Positions 19,119 through 28,855 are shown, numbered from the stretch's first letter. The stretch is 32,157 bases of DNA from Oscillospiraceae bacterium (GCA_015064125.1 SVSV01000008.1:1-32157), one strand, 5' to 3'. Numbers and translations: made by a program. The notes: a model not told the origin generated them from the sequence alone.

Positions 19119-20288
19119 TTATAAGCTTTTGTAAAAATAGTCGGATCTTGTGGCAGTGGCAGGAGGGGCAGGGTCAAGGGGCCTTGTTGCGATCCCCAGA
19201 ATATCCTCGGGGCGGATCCAGGGCCTGCTCTGAACGGCACTGGTCTCCTCGTGGGTCAGATACCCCTTGTAGGCGACAAGGCTTCTGCGATAGAAGCCGT
19301 CCCTCGCGCAGCATTCCGTCACGCCGTGACTCAGGATGCTGATGATCATCGGCAGCATCTGTGCTGCGTAAGCGACTGAGGCGGAATGTGCAATGGCCCC
19401 TGGAATATTGGAAACACAGTAGTGAACAACGCCGTTTACCACGTATCTTGGGTTGTCGTGGTGGGTTTCATGGCTTGATTCTATGGCACCGGGATTGTCA
19501 TTGGAAATATCGACTAAAACACTGCCGGGGTCCATCAGCTTCAGCATTTCCTTGTCAATGAGGAAATCCGTGCGACGCTTATCCCACCTGACACAGTTTA
19601 AAACCATATCGGTTTGAGGCAATAGCTCGGCTATGCGTTCTTTGTTACAAAGTGCGGTGTTGATCTTGCCCCGGTACTGAGAAAGCAGCGTGCGCAGAAG
19701 CCCCACGTTAATATCCATTACGGTGCAGCACGCGCCCAGCGCAAACAGTACCTCAAGGGCGCTGCGACCGACAAGCCCCGCACCGAGGATCAGGACGTTC
19801 ATTCGGGGGGCGCCTGCAAAGCCGCCGACGAATTTGCCCTTGCCGCCGTGGATGGTAAGCATGGATTCCAGCCCAAAAAGCGCCCCCTGCTTGCCCGCAG
19901 CCTCACAGTTGGGTGAGCCGTAGCGATGCGCGTCCTCCGCTGTAAAGGCAATACAGCCGCTTTTGAGGATCGCATCTACCTCCTCGGGGTGCCCCGCAGG
20001 GTGCATACACCCGAGAATGATCTGATCCTTTCTGATAAGAGGGTACTCCTCCCGTGTAAGCTCCTTTACCTTTGCCACCATATCGCAGCCTGCCCATATT
20101 TGCTCAGGTGAGTAGACTATTTTGGCACCTGCCGCAGCATATTTTTCATCAGGAAAGCCCGCTGCCGCACCGCAGTTATGCTGCGCCCAGACCTCGTGGC
20201 CTGCCGCCACGATGCTTTCGACCTCTGCAGGGGTGGATATTACTCTGTATTCACCCTCCTTGACGTCTTTTAAAATTCCGTAGATCAT
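19119..20288 (-). CDS. Alanine dehydrogenase family protein
   Basis: MIYGILKDVKEGEYRVISTPAEVESIVAAGHEV; DMVAKVKE; NAD-binding VLILGAGLVGRSALE; HYCVSNIPGA. Confidence 0.85.
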   Translation of the reverse strand: MIYGILKDVKEGEYRVISTPAEVESIVAAGHEVWAQHNCGAAAGFPDEKYAAAGAKIVYSPEQIWAGCDMVAKVKELTREEYPLIRKDQIILGCMHPAGHPEEVDAILKSGCIAFTAEDAHRYGSPNCEAAGKQGALFGLESMLTIHGGKGKFVGGFAGAPRMNVLILGAGLVGRSALEVLFALGACCTVMDINVGLLRTLLSQYRGKINTALCNKERIAELLPQTDMVLNCVRWDKRRTDFLIDKEMLKLMDPGSVLVDISNDNPGAIESSHETHHDNPRYVVNGVVHYCVSNIPGAIAHSASVAYAAQMLPMIISILSHGVTECCARDGFYRRSLVAYKGYLTHEETSAVQSRPWIRPEDILGIATRPLDPAPPATATRSDYFYKSL

Positions 20289-20407
20289 ACATTACTCCTT
20301 TGGAATGAGTTATTACAGCTCCAAAGGTAGTATGGCACGGTTTTTACAAAAAAACAAGAAGGGATTGGTTGAATTTTAAAAAGGGGCACTTTACGGCTTA
20401 CGCCTCA

Positions 20408-22144
20408 TTACATTTCTATAAAATCATTGTCGCGGAATTGCAGGGCGTACAGGTCGCGATAGGTGCCGCCGCGCTCGATCAGCTGCTCGTGCGTGCCGCG
20501 CTCAGCGATCTCACCGTTCATCACCACGGCGATCTCATCGGCGTTGCGGATCGTGGAAAGGCGGTGCGCCACCACCAGCGTGGTGCGTCCGCGGCAAAGC
20601 TCGTCTAAAGACTCCTGAATCATCACCTCGGTGGTATTGTCAAGGGCGCTGGTTGCCTCGTCGAGAATCAAAATAGCAGGGTTTTTGAGGAAGATGCGCG
20701 CAATCGATAAGCGCTGCTTCTGACCGCCCGAAAGCTTTACGCCGCGCTCACCTATCTCGGTGTCATAGCCCTTTTCAAGCGACATGACGTAGTCGTGAAT
20801 ATTGGCGCGCTTGGCCGCCTCTATCATATCGGCCTCGCTCGCGTCGGGGCGCCCGTAGAGTATATTTTCGCGAATGGTGCCGACAAACAGGAACACGTCC
20901 TGTTGAACAATGCCGATATTACGGCGTACCGATTCGAGTGTGAGGGTGCGGATATCCTGACCGTCAATGAGGATACGGCCGTTGCCCTGCTCCAACTCGT
21001 AAAAATGGGGCAAGAGATGACAAAGCGTGGTTTTGCCGCCGCCCGAGGGGCCGACCAGTGCAAGCTTCTGCCCCTGCTTTACCAAAAGGCTGACGTCCCG
21101 TAAAACCTCCTTGCCCTCGTCGTAGCTATAGGTCACGTTCTGGAATTCGATCGTGCCCTGTACATTTTCAAGGGCCCTTGCATCGGGTGCGTCGGATTCG
21201 GGCACCTCCTCCATGATCTCTACAAAGCGTCGGAAGCCCGATACACCGCTTTGATATTGCTCCATAAACATAATCAGGGTATTCACAGGGGAAATAAAGA
21301 GGTTTACCGATACGATAAACGTGGAGTAGTCGCCAAAGGAGATGCGCCCCGCGTAGAGGAAAAGTCCGCCCGCGATCAGAATAAATACGTTGAATATATC
21401 GGTGATAAATGAGGTAGAGGAGTGGAATTTTGCCATCGCATCGTAGGCGCGATAGGAGGAATCTACAAATTCGTCATCGCCCTTGTTGAACTTCTCCATC
21501 TCTGCGGCGGTATTGGTATAGGCCTTGGTGACACGAATACCCGTAACGCTGCTTTCAACGGCTGCGTTGATGGTGGCATTGCTCTTGCGGCGGTCGTTAA
21601 AGGCCTCCTTCATTGCCTTGCGGTAATGCATGGTGACAAGCAGCAGGATCGGTACACAGGTAAAGATGATGAGCGTGAGGATCCAGTCGATGGTAAGCAG
21701 ATAGGAAAAGGATAAAACGATCATCACCGTGCTGATCAGCAGGTTTTCAGGGCCGTGGTGCGCCAGCTCGCACACCTCGAACAGATCGCTTGTCAGACGC
21801 GTCATAATGCGCCCCGTTTCGTTGTTATCGTAAAAACGGAAGGGGAGCTTTTGCAGATGAGAGAAAAGGTCACGGCGCATTTGCGATTGCATTTTAACGC
21901 CGATCACGTGCCCGTAATACTGTACAAAATAGCGCAGCAGCATGCGAAGGACGTAAAGCCCCAGCACCACGGCACCCGCGATGACGATGGTGGTATACAT
22001 TTTTTGCGGAATGTATTCGTTGAGCATCTTGTTCGTCACGATGGGGTAGACCATGCCGATGATGGAAATGAGAAGTGCTGCCAGCATATCAAGGGCCAGC
22101 ATTTTTTTGTGAGGTCTGTAGTAAGAAATAAAGCGTTTTAACAT
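20408..22144 (-). CDS. ABC exporter, fused permease/ATP-binding half-transporter
   Basis: Walker A GPSGGGKTT, signature LSGGQKQR, Walker B ILILDEATSALD; six-TM type N-terminus. Confidence 0.95.
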   Translation of the reverse strand: MLKRFISYYRPHKKMLALDMLAALLISIIGMVYPIVTNKMLNEYIPQKMYTTIVIAGAVVLGLYVLRMLLRYFVQYYGHVIGVKMQSQMRRDLFSHLQKLPFRFYDNNETGRIMTRLTSDLFEVCELAHHGPENLLISTVMIVLSFSYLLTIDWILTLIIFTCVPILLLVTMHYRKAMKEAFNDRRKSNATINAAVESSVTGIRVTKAYTNTAAEMEKFNKGDDEFVDSSYRAYDAMAKFHSSTSFITDIFNVFILIAGGLFLYAGRISFGDYSTFIVSVNLFISPVNTLIMFMEQYQSGVSGFRRFVEIMEEVPESDAPDARALENVQGTIEFQNVTYSYDEGKEVLRDVSLLVKQGQKLALVGPSGGGKTTLCHLLPHFYELEQGNGRILIDGQDIRTLTLESVRRNIGIVQQDVFLFVGTIRENILYGRPDASEADMIEAAKRANIHDYVMSLEKGYDTEIGERGVKLSGGQKQRLSIARIFLKNPAILILDEATSALDNTTEVMIQESLDELCRGRTTLVVAHRLSTIRNADEIAVVMNGEIAERGTHEQLIERGGTYRDLYALQFRDNDFIEM

Positions 22145-22174
22145 TGTGAAATATCCTTTTTACAAATATATAAA

Positions 22175-22203
22175 ATTATAGCACGCCTTACCAAAATCGT
22201 CAA
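22175..22203 (-). promoter_or_regulatory. Putative promoter of the ABC exporter
   Basis: Minus strand TTGACG-N17-TATAAT. Confidence 0.75.
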
Positions 22204-22281
22204 TAAAAATTTTTGCTTTATAGCCGCATGCTTGTTTTTTCGGTTTTTGTTTATAATGATAGCGAAAAAGGAGGTGCGGGT

Positions 22282-22341
22282 GTGAAAAGGGGAACGGTAC
22301 TTGAGAACCTTGAGGAAGCCAAGGCCTTTCCGTCGACATAA
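22282..22341 (+). CDS. Candidate 19-codon small ORF (GTG start), function unknown
   Basis: TATAAT 22252-22257, AAGGAGG about 7 nt before GTG, peptide VKRGTVLENLEEAKAFPST, terminator hairpin 9 nt after the stop. Confidence 0.35.
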   Translation: MKRGTVLENLEEAKAFPST

Positions 22342-22349
22342 CAACTAAA

Positions 22350-22380
22350 ACATGCCGCGCATTTAAAATGCGCGGCATGT
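22350..22380. terminator. Hairpin terminator, possibly shared by convergent transcripts
   Basis: ACATGCCGCGCATTT-taA-AATGCGCGGCATGT perfect inverted repeat. Confidence 0.8.
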
Positions 22381-22394
22381 TTGTTTGAATATTT

Positions 22395-24452
22395 TTAAGT
22401 TAAGCTGTCGTACTTGATGGGGTCGGTCTCAGGGGTGCCGTACAGCTTCATGATATCGTTGATGATCTTTTTGATGCGGCTGGATACCGTGTAAAAATCA
22501 CCCTCTCCGTTGACGGTGGTGTAATACTGGCGGGGCTGGGAGAGATTTTCATAGAAGCAGTATTCGCGCTCGATGATCTCGCCCGTTTCCTCAAAGCGTT
22601 CGGTTACCTCGTCATATTCGCGGGGTACGTATTTGATGCGAATGACCAACGTTGCCCCCTCCGTGCCTGTGGCACGGTGTGCAGCCTGCTGCGCAGCAGA
22701 TAGCGAGGAATAGCCCGAGCACATGGTATAAAGCAGCGACTGATAGAAGGTCTTGAACTGCTTGGCGTGCAGGGTCTTGCCTGCGGCATCCCGTACGGCC
22801 AGCTTCTCGGAGCCGACCTGCGTGGCGGCGCCGTATTCCTTTTCGAGCTGCGTAAAGGTCTCGGAGTTGTCAACGGTAAAGGTCTGCTCATATCCTGTTG
22901 GATATTTATCGGCCTTACCCGCGGCAATTTTGATATACAGCTCCTCCATATACGCAATATTGCCCGTAAAGAGGTCCTCGGAGATCCAGTCCTTCGTGGT
23001 GAAGAACAGGAACGGCAGCTGCGATTCGTCAAGGCCGATCACCATATTATAGCCATCTGCCATCTTGGTGAAATCACCGGTCTTATCGTCGTAAAGATAG
23101 CAGATATTATACACGTAATAAAGCCCGTCCTCCTGCTTTTCGCTGACAAGCACCGTGTGCTTTTCCTGGTCTGAAAGCTTTACGATGTCCTTGCGTGTCT
23201 CACTGTTGTAATCGCGCAGCTTGTTAAAGGTAAAGGTAAAGCGGTAGGCGTAGGAGTCGTAATCAAGGCCGTAGGTGGAAAGCCAATCGTTCAAGGAATC
23301 CTCCCCAACGGTATCGGCGGTGCCTATGGCTACCACCTTATCAGGCTTCCAGGTATAAAGTGCGTAAAGGGCTCTGTCAACGCTGTAGGAGTTGATCGAA
23401 TAGCCTGCAAGCCCGCCGTTTGCGACGTACGGGAAGCTGGAGTAGAACGTGTTTTGACGCTTGGTGATCGAGCCCGTATAGGTGAAGGCGATAAAGGGCT
23501 TGGCCTCGTTTTTGTGATAAAGCTTGAAATCGGTGACGTCAAAATAGTTGTTCGCGTCCATATTGGAGGAGGCGGTGGGGGGAATGACATAATCCTCCAC
23601 ACGCCCAAGCAGAGCCTGCTTGTAGGTGCCGTTATAGTCGCCCTCGGTCAGCTCCTTTAAAACGTAAACGGCGTCTCTGCCCGCATAACGGACGAAGTAG
23701 CCGTCGCCCGAGGGGATCTCGTCGCCGATGATGACCTTGTGTGTCGTGCCGTCAAGGGCGGTAATGATAAAATAATTGGTGGCGGTGGAGATGTCCTCGG
23801 GCAGGCCGTATTCGGCATAACCGAGCTCAAGCACACGGGTGGTATCAAGGCGGAGCATGGTGCGCGTATTGCCTGTGCAGTATATCAGCGTGGCAAACAG
23901 GATCGTTTGGTCAACGGGCAGATCGGGGCGGTCCTCGATCACAAATTTTACCGTGGTCTCCTTGGTGGTGGGATCGGTGTAGTCGGCGCGCTTGAAGGCA
24001 AAGGTGCCGTTTTCGTTGTGCACGCGGATCTCGGCGATATTGGCGCGCTCGAGAAGGGGATACAGCAGCACATCGTAGGCGTTATCGCTCACGTCGAATT
24101 TGATGGTTTCGCCGTCCTCTACCAGCACGGCGGCCACAGTGCTGTAATCGCCGCTTTCTTTGTCTACGTAAACGATGGTGCCCGCCGCGGTGACGTAGTT
24201 GCCGCCCTCCGTTTTGGGCAGCTCGTCGCCGTCAGTGGTCATCAGGACGTAAATGCCGTCCTTTTTGGCTACGTAATATTTGGTTTCATCGGTTGGGTCG
24301 ATAAAGGCTGTGCGTGAGGTGAAAAAGAGCACAAGCCCGAGCGCGACACCCAGCAGCGCCACCACGATCAGTAAAATGAGCGCGATGCGGCGCTGGCGGT
24401 ATAGTGCGGTTTTGGCGCGGACAACCGATTTATTCGTCAGCTTTTCCGTCAT
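22395..24452 (-). CDS. DUF4340 domain-containing membrane-anchored protein
   Basis: MTEKLTNK...RRIALILLIVVALLGVALGLVLFF TM anchor; extracytoplasmic beta-rich sequence; adjacent to GldG-like gene. Confidence 0.8.
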   Translation of the reverse strand: MTEKLTNKSVVRAKTALYRQRRIALILLIVVALLGVALGLVLFFTSRTAFIDPTDETKYYVAKKDGIYVLMTTDGDELPKTEGGNYVTAAGTIVYVDKESGDYSTVAAVLVEDGETIKFDVSDNAYDVLLYPLLERANIAEIRVHNENGTFAFKRADYTDPTTKETTVKFVIEDRPDLPVDQTILFATLIYCTGNTRTMLRLDTTRVLELGYAEYGLPEDISTATNYFIITALDGTTHKVIIGDEIPSGDGYFVRYAGRDAVYVLKELTEGDYNGTYKQALLGRVEDYVIPPTASSNMDANNYFDVTDFKLYHKNEAKPFIAFTYTGSITKRQNTFYSSFPYVANGGLAGYSINSYSVDRALYALYTWKPDKVVAIGTADTVGEDSLNDWLSTYGLDYDSYAYRFTFTFNKLRDYNSETRKDIVKLSDQEKHTVLVSEKQEDGLYYVYNICYLYDDKTGDFTKMADGYNMVIGLDESQLPFLFFTTKDWISEDLFTGNIAYMEELYIKIAAGKADKYPTGYEQTFTVDNSETFTQLEKEYGAATQVGSEKLAVRDAAGKTLHAKQFKTFYQSLLYTMCSGYSSLSAAQQAAHRATGTEGATLVIRIKYVPREYDEVTERFEETGEIIEREYCFYENLSQPRQYYTTVNGEGDFYTVSSRIKKIINDIMKLYGTPETDPIKYDSLT

Positions 24453-25981
24453 GCGTGTTTTCTCCTTATCATCACGTAAATGCCTGCGATGAATACAGCC
24501 GCGGTCGGGATGGTAACAAACAGTACGGTAAGGGTAGTGGCGGTCTTTGCGGTGATGGCCGCGATCTCCATGCTGGCATAGTATTTGCAATCCAGCGATA
24601 CGGGTACCACAAGGCTACCCATCGTGTTGCAGGCGTAGGAAAGCACCGATGCGTTACCGTAGCGGCTGTCAAGCGCTGCGTTTGCCGCAAAGTCGGAGGA
24701 GGCGCAGGCAAGCACAAAGGAGTGGGAGATCGTATGCGTGTCGTCGTTGACCACTGACTGGCAGGAAAGCATCATATAGGTAAAGGGATGGTCGGCGCTG
24801 GCCTCGCTCACCTCGCTGCCCTTGGACATGGCAACAGCCGTGGGGGAGGAGGTGAAAACGTTATAGGCGGATCGTCTGACGGCGTTGCTGGTGTAGGTAG
24901 CACAGCGATAGCCCTCAAAGAGCGTCTCCTGGTAAAGGGAGGAGAAGCGCAATGCTGTGGTGTTCGGGAAGGCGACCGTCTTGCGTACGCCCTCCTCGCG
25001 CATGTGCTTGGTGATATCCGCACCTGTGCCTGCCTCCTCGTATACACCCTTGTTGGTATAGCCGTTGATGGAAAGCGAGAAATCAAGATCGCGGATCACG
25101 GGCGTGTCGTTGTCGTCGGTGCGTGCGATCTCAATGCCCCATTCTGCAAGAAATTGCTCGATATTCTGTAAATAGGGGGTATCCTTGTCAAAGAAGACCA
25201 TCATTGAGTTGTTATCATTGAGATATTTTTCGAGCTTATCGATCTCCGAAACGTCGGAAATGCCGTCCTTTTCAAGGAAGTCACGCGTGGGATCAAAGAT
25301 CACCAGCAGGCGGCAGGCGGCGGGCAGCTCCTCCTTGGAAAGGTCAACGGTCTTGACCTCAAAGCCGATCTGCTCAAGGAGCTTGGCAAAGTTCTCGTCC
25401 CAGACCTCACCGTGGTTATTCGTCAGGCACGCCATCGGCGAAAATGCCTGCGTGACGGATAGCAGGGAGGAAACAAAGACCTGCTCACCGTCATAGCCCG
25501 ATACGTATCCGTTTTCGTCAAGGACGAAGAAGTCCTCAAGGTTGTAAACGCGCACCGCAGTTCCGCAGGTGATGATCACGCTTTGCTGGGTAATATTTTT
25601 ACCCGTCAGCTCCTTGTATTCCTTCACCGAAGAGGGATTGGTATAGATATCGGTATAGGTGACCTTGACGTTTTCAAAAGCCTTTTCGATATCCAGTGCG
25701 GTCTTTAAGATCTCCATTTGCACGGTATCCATCTCCCAGGCGTACTTTTCGTCGCAAAGGATGATCTCTACCTGTTGGCTCTCGTCCATTTCACCAAGCA
25801 GCGCTTTGGCCTCCTCGGAGAGCGTAAAGCGAGGCTCGGGGGTCATGTCTATGTACCACAGGTATTTTTCAGATAGCGCAGTAAAGATGGCGTTGAGTAA
25901 AATGACAGCGGCGATGACAATCACCGTCAGTGCCACGGAAATGCTGCCATGACGGAATTTTTTTGTATGGATCATATGCAT
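24449..25981 (-). CDS. GldG-like ABC transporter-associated protein
   Basis: Start MHMIHTKKFRHGS after AGGAGGT; N-terminal TM, 'YIDMTPEPRFTLSEEAKALL', C-terminal TM; operon context. Confidence 0.8.
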   Translation of the reverse strand: MHMIHTKKFRHGSISVALTVIVIAAVILLNAIFTALSEKYLWYIDMTPEPRFTLSEEAKALLGEMDESQQVEIILCDEKYAWEMDTVQMEILKTALDIEKAFENVKVTYTDIYTNPSSVKEYKELTGKNITQQSVIITCGTAVRVYNLEDFFVLDENGYVSGYDGEQVFVSSLLSVTQAFSPMACLTNNHGEVWDENFAKLLEQIGFEVKTVDLSKEELPAACRLLVIFDPTRDFLEKDGISDVSEIDKLEKYLNDNNSMMVFFDKDTPYLQNIEQFLAEWGIEIARTDDNDTPVIRDLDFSLSINGYTNKGVYEEAGTGADITKHMREEGVRKTVAFPNTTALRFSSLYQETLFEGYRCATYTSNAVRRSAYNVFTSSPTAVAMSKGSEVSEASADHPFTYMMLSCQSVVNDDTHTISHSFVLACASSDFAANAALDSRYGNASVLSYACNTMGSLVVPVSLDCKYYASMEIAAITAKTATTLTVLFVTIPTAAVFIAGIYVMIRRKHA

Positions 25982-25995
25982 AGCGGCACCTCCTA

Positions 25996-26739
25996 TCAGC
26001 CCCAACGGCGCTTTTCGTAAATGCGCACGGTGAGGAATACGAACACGCCCGCGATTGATACGTAGTACAAGAGGGCGGAGAAATCAAACAAACCCATAGA
26101 GAAATTATCGTAACGGCTGAGCACCGAGATCCAGTCGAGGACGGTTCGCAGCACGGGGGAGTTGACGTAAGCGGCAATGATACCGACAAAGACCATTGCG
26201 GCCAGCACAGCGATCGTCACGATCGCGGAGGCCAGCTGGTTTTCGGTCAGCGAGGAGATGAACAGGCCAACGGCGATAAAGGCCGCACCGATCAGCAAAA
26301 CGCCGATGAGGCACCCGACGATCTGCCCGCCGATAGGGCCGATATGCGTGTCGGCCGTCGAGATAGACTGCTCCGATATGGCGTAGCCGATGAGGGGCAG
26401 GAAGTTGATGCAGGAAAGCACTACCGTAGATGCAAACAGGGTAAAGGCTGCAAAGAATTTGCCCAGCACCATGCCCGTAATGGTAACGGGGGCGGTCAGC
26501 AGAAGCTGCTCGGTCCTTGATTTACGCTCCTCGGAAAACATACGCATCGTGAGAATGGGAATGAGAACGATGAGCAGAAACAGCAGATATTGAAAATATG
26601 CGGAGGTGTTATAGCTCGCCTGCTGCAGGGTGGTAAAGGCACAGATCAGCGCTGAAACGGCAAGAAAGATGCCGACGTAAACGTATCCGATAGGGGTGGT
26701 GAGATACGCGCGCAATTCCTTTTTAAAAATAGCAAACAT
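25996..26739 (-). CDS. ABC-2 type permease (GldF-like)
   Basis: MFAIFKKELRAYLTTPIGYVYVGIFL..., 'RMFSEERKSRTEQLLLTAPVT'. Confidence 0.9.
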   Translation of the reverse strand: MFAIFKKELRAYLTTPIGYVYVGIFLAVSALICAFTTLQQASYNTSAYFQYLLFLLIVLIPILTMRMFSEERKSRTEQLLLTAPVTITGMVLGKFFAAFTLFASTVVLSCINFLPLIGYAISEQSISTADTHIGPIGGQIVGCLIGVLLIGAAFIAVGLFISSLTENQLASAIVTIAVLAAMVFVGIIAAYVNSPVLRTVLDWISVLSRYDNFSMGLFDFSALLYYVSIAGVFVFLTVRIYEKRRWG

Positions 26740-26792
26740 ATCATTTCGGTTGGCGCTTGGCCAACGCTCCTTTCAGTATGCCTTACGGCGGA

Positions 26793-27863
26793 TTATTCGT
26801 CACCCTCCATGGGTGCAATTTGTTCTTGCTTGGCGGCAGTGGCGTCAAGGATCGACTGGGCAATGTCCTTTTCCGCCGTGTTTGTGCGCTGGCGGCGGCT
26901 CTTTGCCGTTTTTTTGGGATCACCCTCGGCGTTGGTCTTGTCCACCACGGAAATGAAGATGTCCTCAAGGTTAAGGCCCAGCGTTTCCATGCCGACGATC
27001 GGCCAGCCCTTGGCGCTGAAGGCGAAGAACAGCGATTTGCGGATATCCACGCCGCGCTGGCTTTCCACGTGATAGATGTAAGCGTCACCGTCGCGTGCGG
27101 CAAGCACCTCGGCATAGGCTACGTCTGCACGGTCGCGCAGCATGGCAAGCACCTCACGCTGGGGACCGCAGATCTTCAGCTGATAGCGGCAGGTGTTGGC
27201 GGCTACGCGGTTGATATTTTCGGTCAGCTCGTCCGCGACGATCTTGCCCTTGTTGATGATGATGATGCGGTCGCAAACGGCCTGCACCTCTTGCAGGATA
27301 TGTGTGGAGAGAATGACCGTGTGGTCGCGCCCCAGCGTGCGGATGAGGTTGCGCACCTCGATGATCTGCTTGGGGTCAAGACCGACGGTGGGCTCGTCAA
27401 AGATGATGACGGGCGGATTGCCGATCAAGGCCTGTGCTATACCCACGCGCTGACGGAAGCCCTTGGAAAGGTTTTTGATCAGGCGGTGGTATACGTCGGT
27501 TAATTTTACGACCTCGCAGATCTCCGCCAGATGCTTGGTGCGGTTCAGGGTGCACCCCTTGAGATTGTACACGAAGATCAGGTATTCCTCAACTGTCATA
27601 TCAAGATATAAGGGGGGCTGCTCAGGCAGGTAGCCAATGCGACGCTTGACCTCAAGCGGCTCATCCAGCACGTTGAGGCCGTCGACCGTGACGCGCCCCG
27701 CAGTAGAGGATAGGTAGCCCGCCAGAATATTCATCGTCGTACTCTTACCTGCACCGTTGGGGCCCAGCAGGCCGACGATCTCACCGCGTGCGACCTCAAA
27801 GCTGATGTCGTCAACTGCCGTGTTTGCGCCGTAGCTTTTGACCAGATGCTCGATTTTAATCAT
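26793..27863 (-). CDS. ABC transporter ATP-binding protein (GldA-like)
   Basis: GPNGAGKSTTMNILAGY, LSKGFRQRVGIAQ, VIIFDEPTVGLDP. Confidence 0.95.
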   Translation of the reverse strand: MIKIEHLVKSYGANTAVDDISFEVARGEIVGLLGPNGAGKSTTMNILAGYLSSTAGRVTVDGLNVLDEPLEVKRRIGYLPEQPPLYLDMTVEEYLIFVYNLKGCTLNRTKHLAEICEVVKLTDVYHRLIKNLSKGFRQRVGIAQALIGNPPVIIFDEPTVGLDPKQIIEVRNLIRTLGRDHTVILSTHILQEVQAVCDRIIIINKGKIVADELTENINRVAANTCRYQLKICGPQREVLAMLRDRADVAYAEVLAARDGDAYIYHVESQRGVDIRKSLFFAFSAKGWPIVGMETLGLNLEDIFISVVDKTNAEGDPKKTAKSRRQRTNTAEKDIAQSILDATAAKQEQIAPMEGDE

Positions 27864-27910
27864 ATCAGATTCCTTTCAGCGGCAAGGCCGCAATTTGTAC
27901 ATATAGAACA

Positions 27911-27946
27911 ATTTTATCATATTATAATGAAGAAATCAACTGTCAA
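27911..27946 (-). promoter_or_regulatory. Putative promoter of the GldA/F/G-DUF4340 operon
   Basis: Minus strand TTGATT-N17-TAAAAT; overlapping TTGACA and TATAAT alternatives. Confidence 0.45.
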
Positions 27947-28042
27947 TTTTTACTTTTTTACGTCTATGTGTGATGAATTTTTGAATTTTTATATGTTTTT
28001 GGCGCTAAAATTAAAAAAAGCCGTCCTCAGACGGCTGAAATA

Positions 28043-28675
28043 TTATGAACCGATCCCGAAGCAAAGCGGAAAAAATCCGCAGCAAAAATGGGCGATGGCA
28101 CATCCCCATACGGCACGCTGCTTTAAAAATATCCACCCCGTGACAAGTGAAAGCGCACCGGCTGCTAACATCATCTCAATGCCGTAAGCCACGTGAAAGG
28201 CTGCAAAGGTGAGGGCGCAAAGCAGATTGGCTGCGTGTGGGTGACGCCTGTCGAGCACCAATTCAAAGCTGTACAGCATTACGCTTTTGGCGAGGATCTC
28301 CTGAAAGGGGGCCACAACAAAATAGGTGACTCTTGAAATATCCCCCACAATGTGCCACGAAAACGAAGGATCTCTGCCGCTGAAAAAACAGATAATGGGT
28401 AAAAGGGCAACAAACAGAAGCCCCACGCCGCCACCCAGTGCAAGCGAGCGCCAAAGTGTGGCACGTGACACTAAAATACCCATTTCCTCAAAGCGCATCG
28501 GCGTGCTGAGGGCAAGTGCCGCAAACAAAAAAACAGCCAGCAGCTCTATCAGGCGTCCGTAAAAATATACGGGTAGATCGGTGCTTGCTGCCAGTGATTG
28601 CCACAACAGCAAATACAGGGTAAGTGTAATAACCAACAACAGCAGTGTGCGCGTGCCGCTACGTCGTGCTTCCAT
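28043..28675 (-). CDS. CPBP (CAAX protease/bacteriocin-processing-like) family membrane protein, divergent
   Basis: Multi-TM; FQEILAKSVMLYSFE, AFHVAYG, AHFCCGF resemble degenerate CPBP motifs. Confidence 0.6.
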   Translation of the reverse strand: MEARRSGTRTLLLLVITLTLYLLLWQSLAASTDLPVYFYGRLIELLAVFLFAALALSTPMRFEEMGILVSRATLWRSLALGGGVGLLFVALLPIICFFSGRDPSFSWHIVGDISRVTYFVVAPFQEILAKSVMLYSFELVLDRRHPHAANLLCALTFAAFHVAYGIEMMLAAGALSLVTGWIFLKQRAVWGCAIAHFCCGFFPLCFGIGS

Positions 28676-28801
28676 GCTTCACCTCCAACGATCTGCAGTA
28701 TCCTTGGGAGTGTTGTCAACGGTTATGTGATTTATACAAAGCGACGTTTTTTTGTGTAAAAAAGCCCTTGAAAAAACCTTGAAAAAAATTTATTTTTCCT
28801 C

Positions 28802-28830
28802 TTGACAAGCACTTTCCCTTGTGCTATAAT
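28802..28830 (+). promoter_or_regulatory. tRNA-Arg promoter
   Basis: TTGACA-N17-TATAAT, 25 bp before the tRNA. Confidence 0.85.
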
Positions 28831-28855
28831 ACATGGGTACGCCGAAAGGATGTAT

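Noticed and set aside
18835-19134. 99-aa plus-strand ORF across the hairpin array
   Set aside because: Overlaps the AraC 3' end in another frame and reads through terminators; low-complexity palindromic sequence explains it.
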